Of a stretch of 64,000 nt of DNA, positions 63,408-64,000 are shown in pieces. Where the stretch lies: assembly GCA_029204225.1 (NCBI GenBank), contig MU832122.1:1-64000 (forward strand), given 5' to 3'. Below the pieces are notes generated by a model. The model did not search any database. It saw only the letters and a list, made by a program, of their open reading frames with translations, and had not been told where the DNA came from. Positions within the stretch are counted from its first letter, which is position 1, and every line of letters begins with the position of its first letter. The DNA is from Diphasiastrum complanatum. Its lineage: Eukaryota > Streptophyta > Lycopodiopsida > Lycopodiales > Lycopodiaceae. The translations under genes and the position numbers were made by a program.

Positions 63408-64000
63408 TGTGAATCAATTCAATCAGACAATGAGATTGGATCTAGATTTTTTAATCAAATCCTATCTCAGATCAGATTTGTAAAACTTATATCACTTGAC
63501 AATAATCAGATTTCTAATTTTCTAAAAAAAGATCTTTGATTAAGCGATCGACACTTCTAAATATGGATTTTTTTTTTTAGAATCACTATCAAAATATAAC
63601 AAAGTATCTCCGAAATTCGATAGAGACTAGATCTGGTAGATCAGAACCTAAAAATATTACTGGCAAAGGTTTCTTGGACGAAGGTAGACTCGGCGAAGGT
63701 TTTTCACTGCTATTTTGGATAAAAAATCATGGATTTGGCTATTTTCTAAGAAATTTGGATAGAATAACCTTCGACGAACTCACAAACAATAAATCTAACT
63801 CAAATAAAGCTAGGGTAGAACTGGCGAAGGTTCTTGTAGGGGAACAATTAATTTTTTCAACTCGACAAGGATTGAAATGGCAGTAGATAGATCTGAATCA
63901 CACCTATGCACAGTGAATCGGACAAACGTTCTTTTTCTGTATTTTTTAGAGTTTTGATAGTTTTTTGGTGTTTTTTGATGTTTTTGCAAATCTGCTAGGA
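63408..64000 (-). mobile_element. Leader or LTR of the minus-strand gypsy element
   Basis: Upstream of the Gag start, AT-rich, running off the window edge. Several GCGAAGG words (63660-63840) recur. LTR edges and PBS were not identified. Confidence 0.4.

Overview
This is nuclear DNA of a land plant, probably one with a large, repeat-rich genome. The evidence is long spliceosomal introns, plant Ty1/copia and Ty3/gypsy retrotransposons, a tRNA-derived SINE, a hAT-like MITE, and three recognisable plant gene loci spread over 64 kb. A gymnosperm or another big-genome seed plant is a guess; the species cannot be read from the sequence. Most of the window is decayed transposon. 

Host genes: (1) a complete four-exon class-I ubiquitin-conjugating enzyme E2 of the UBC8/UBC10 type on the minus strand (coding 15598 to 9866, 148 aa). 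It has one GC-AG intron, a hAT-like MITE in its 4.5-kb first intron and two identical ABRE/G-box decamers upstream. (2) A chloroplast SufB (Fe-S cluster scaffold) pseudogene on the minus strand (31919 to 27657). It keeps an intron but carries several frameshifts, internal deletions and a Cys-to-Ser change at the residue matching E. coli SufB C405. (3) A complete four-exon THO complex subunit 7 gene (THO7/THOC7) on the plus strand (33551 to 44785, 250 aa). Its last intron is 9.6 kb long and filled with antisense retrotransposon debris. SufB-psi and THO7 lie head to head about 1.6 kb apart. 

Layout: 0-1 kb copia LTR and RT debris; 1.4-3.9 kb a decayed unknown protein with a transposase-like GDLK plus CxxC segment; 4.5-5.5 kb a duplicated block; 7.2-7.4 kb a SINE with target-site duplication; 9.4-16.5 kb the E2 gene and its promoter; 16.6-18.1 kb a LINE-like 3' end joined in frame to a copia gag-protease; 19.5 kb a 70-bp Z-DNA-type tract; 21-21.6 kb GC-rich and hairpin repeats; 21.86-23.64 kb a copia 5' LTR, PBS and gag start; 25.2-25.6 kb gypsy gag; 27.6-32 kb SufB-psi; 33.5-44.8 kb THO7 with a copia/gypsy mosaic and a chromodomain gypsy 3' end in intron 3; 47.5-53.9 kb a copia element whose 5' LTR holds a complete nested copia element with TSD and a gag-protease-only coding region; 55.4-57 kb two minisatellites; 57.07-58.15 kb a plus-strand gag-like protein with two zinc knuckles; 58.1-63.4 kb a decayed minus-strand gypsy element from gag to integrase. 

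No wholly new system is proven. The strongest candidates for something undescribed are the 2.9-3.4 kb transposase-like segment, the gag-protease-only copia derivative with its long in-frame tail, and the gypsy pol block embedded without LTRs in a copia body.
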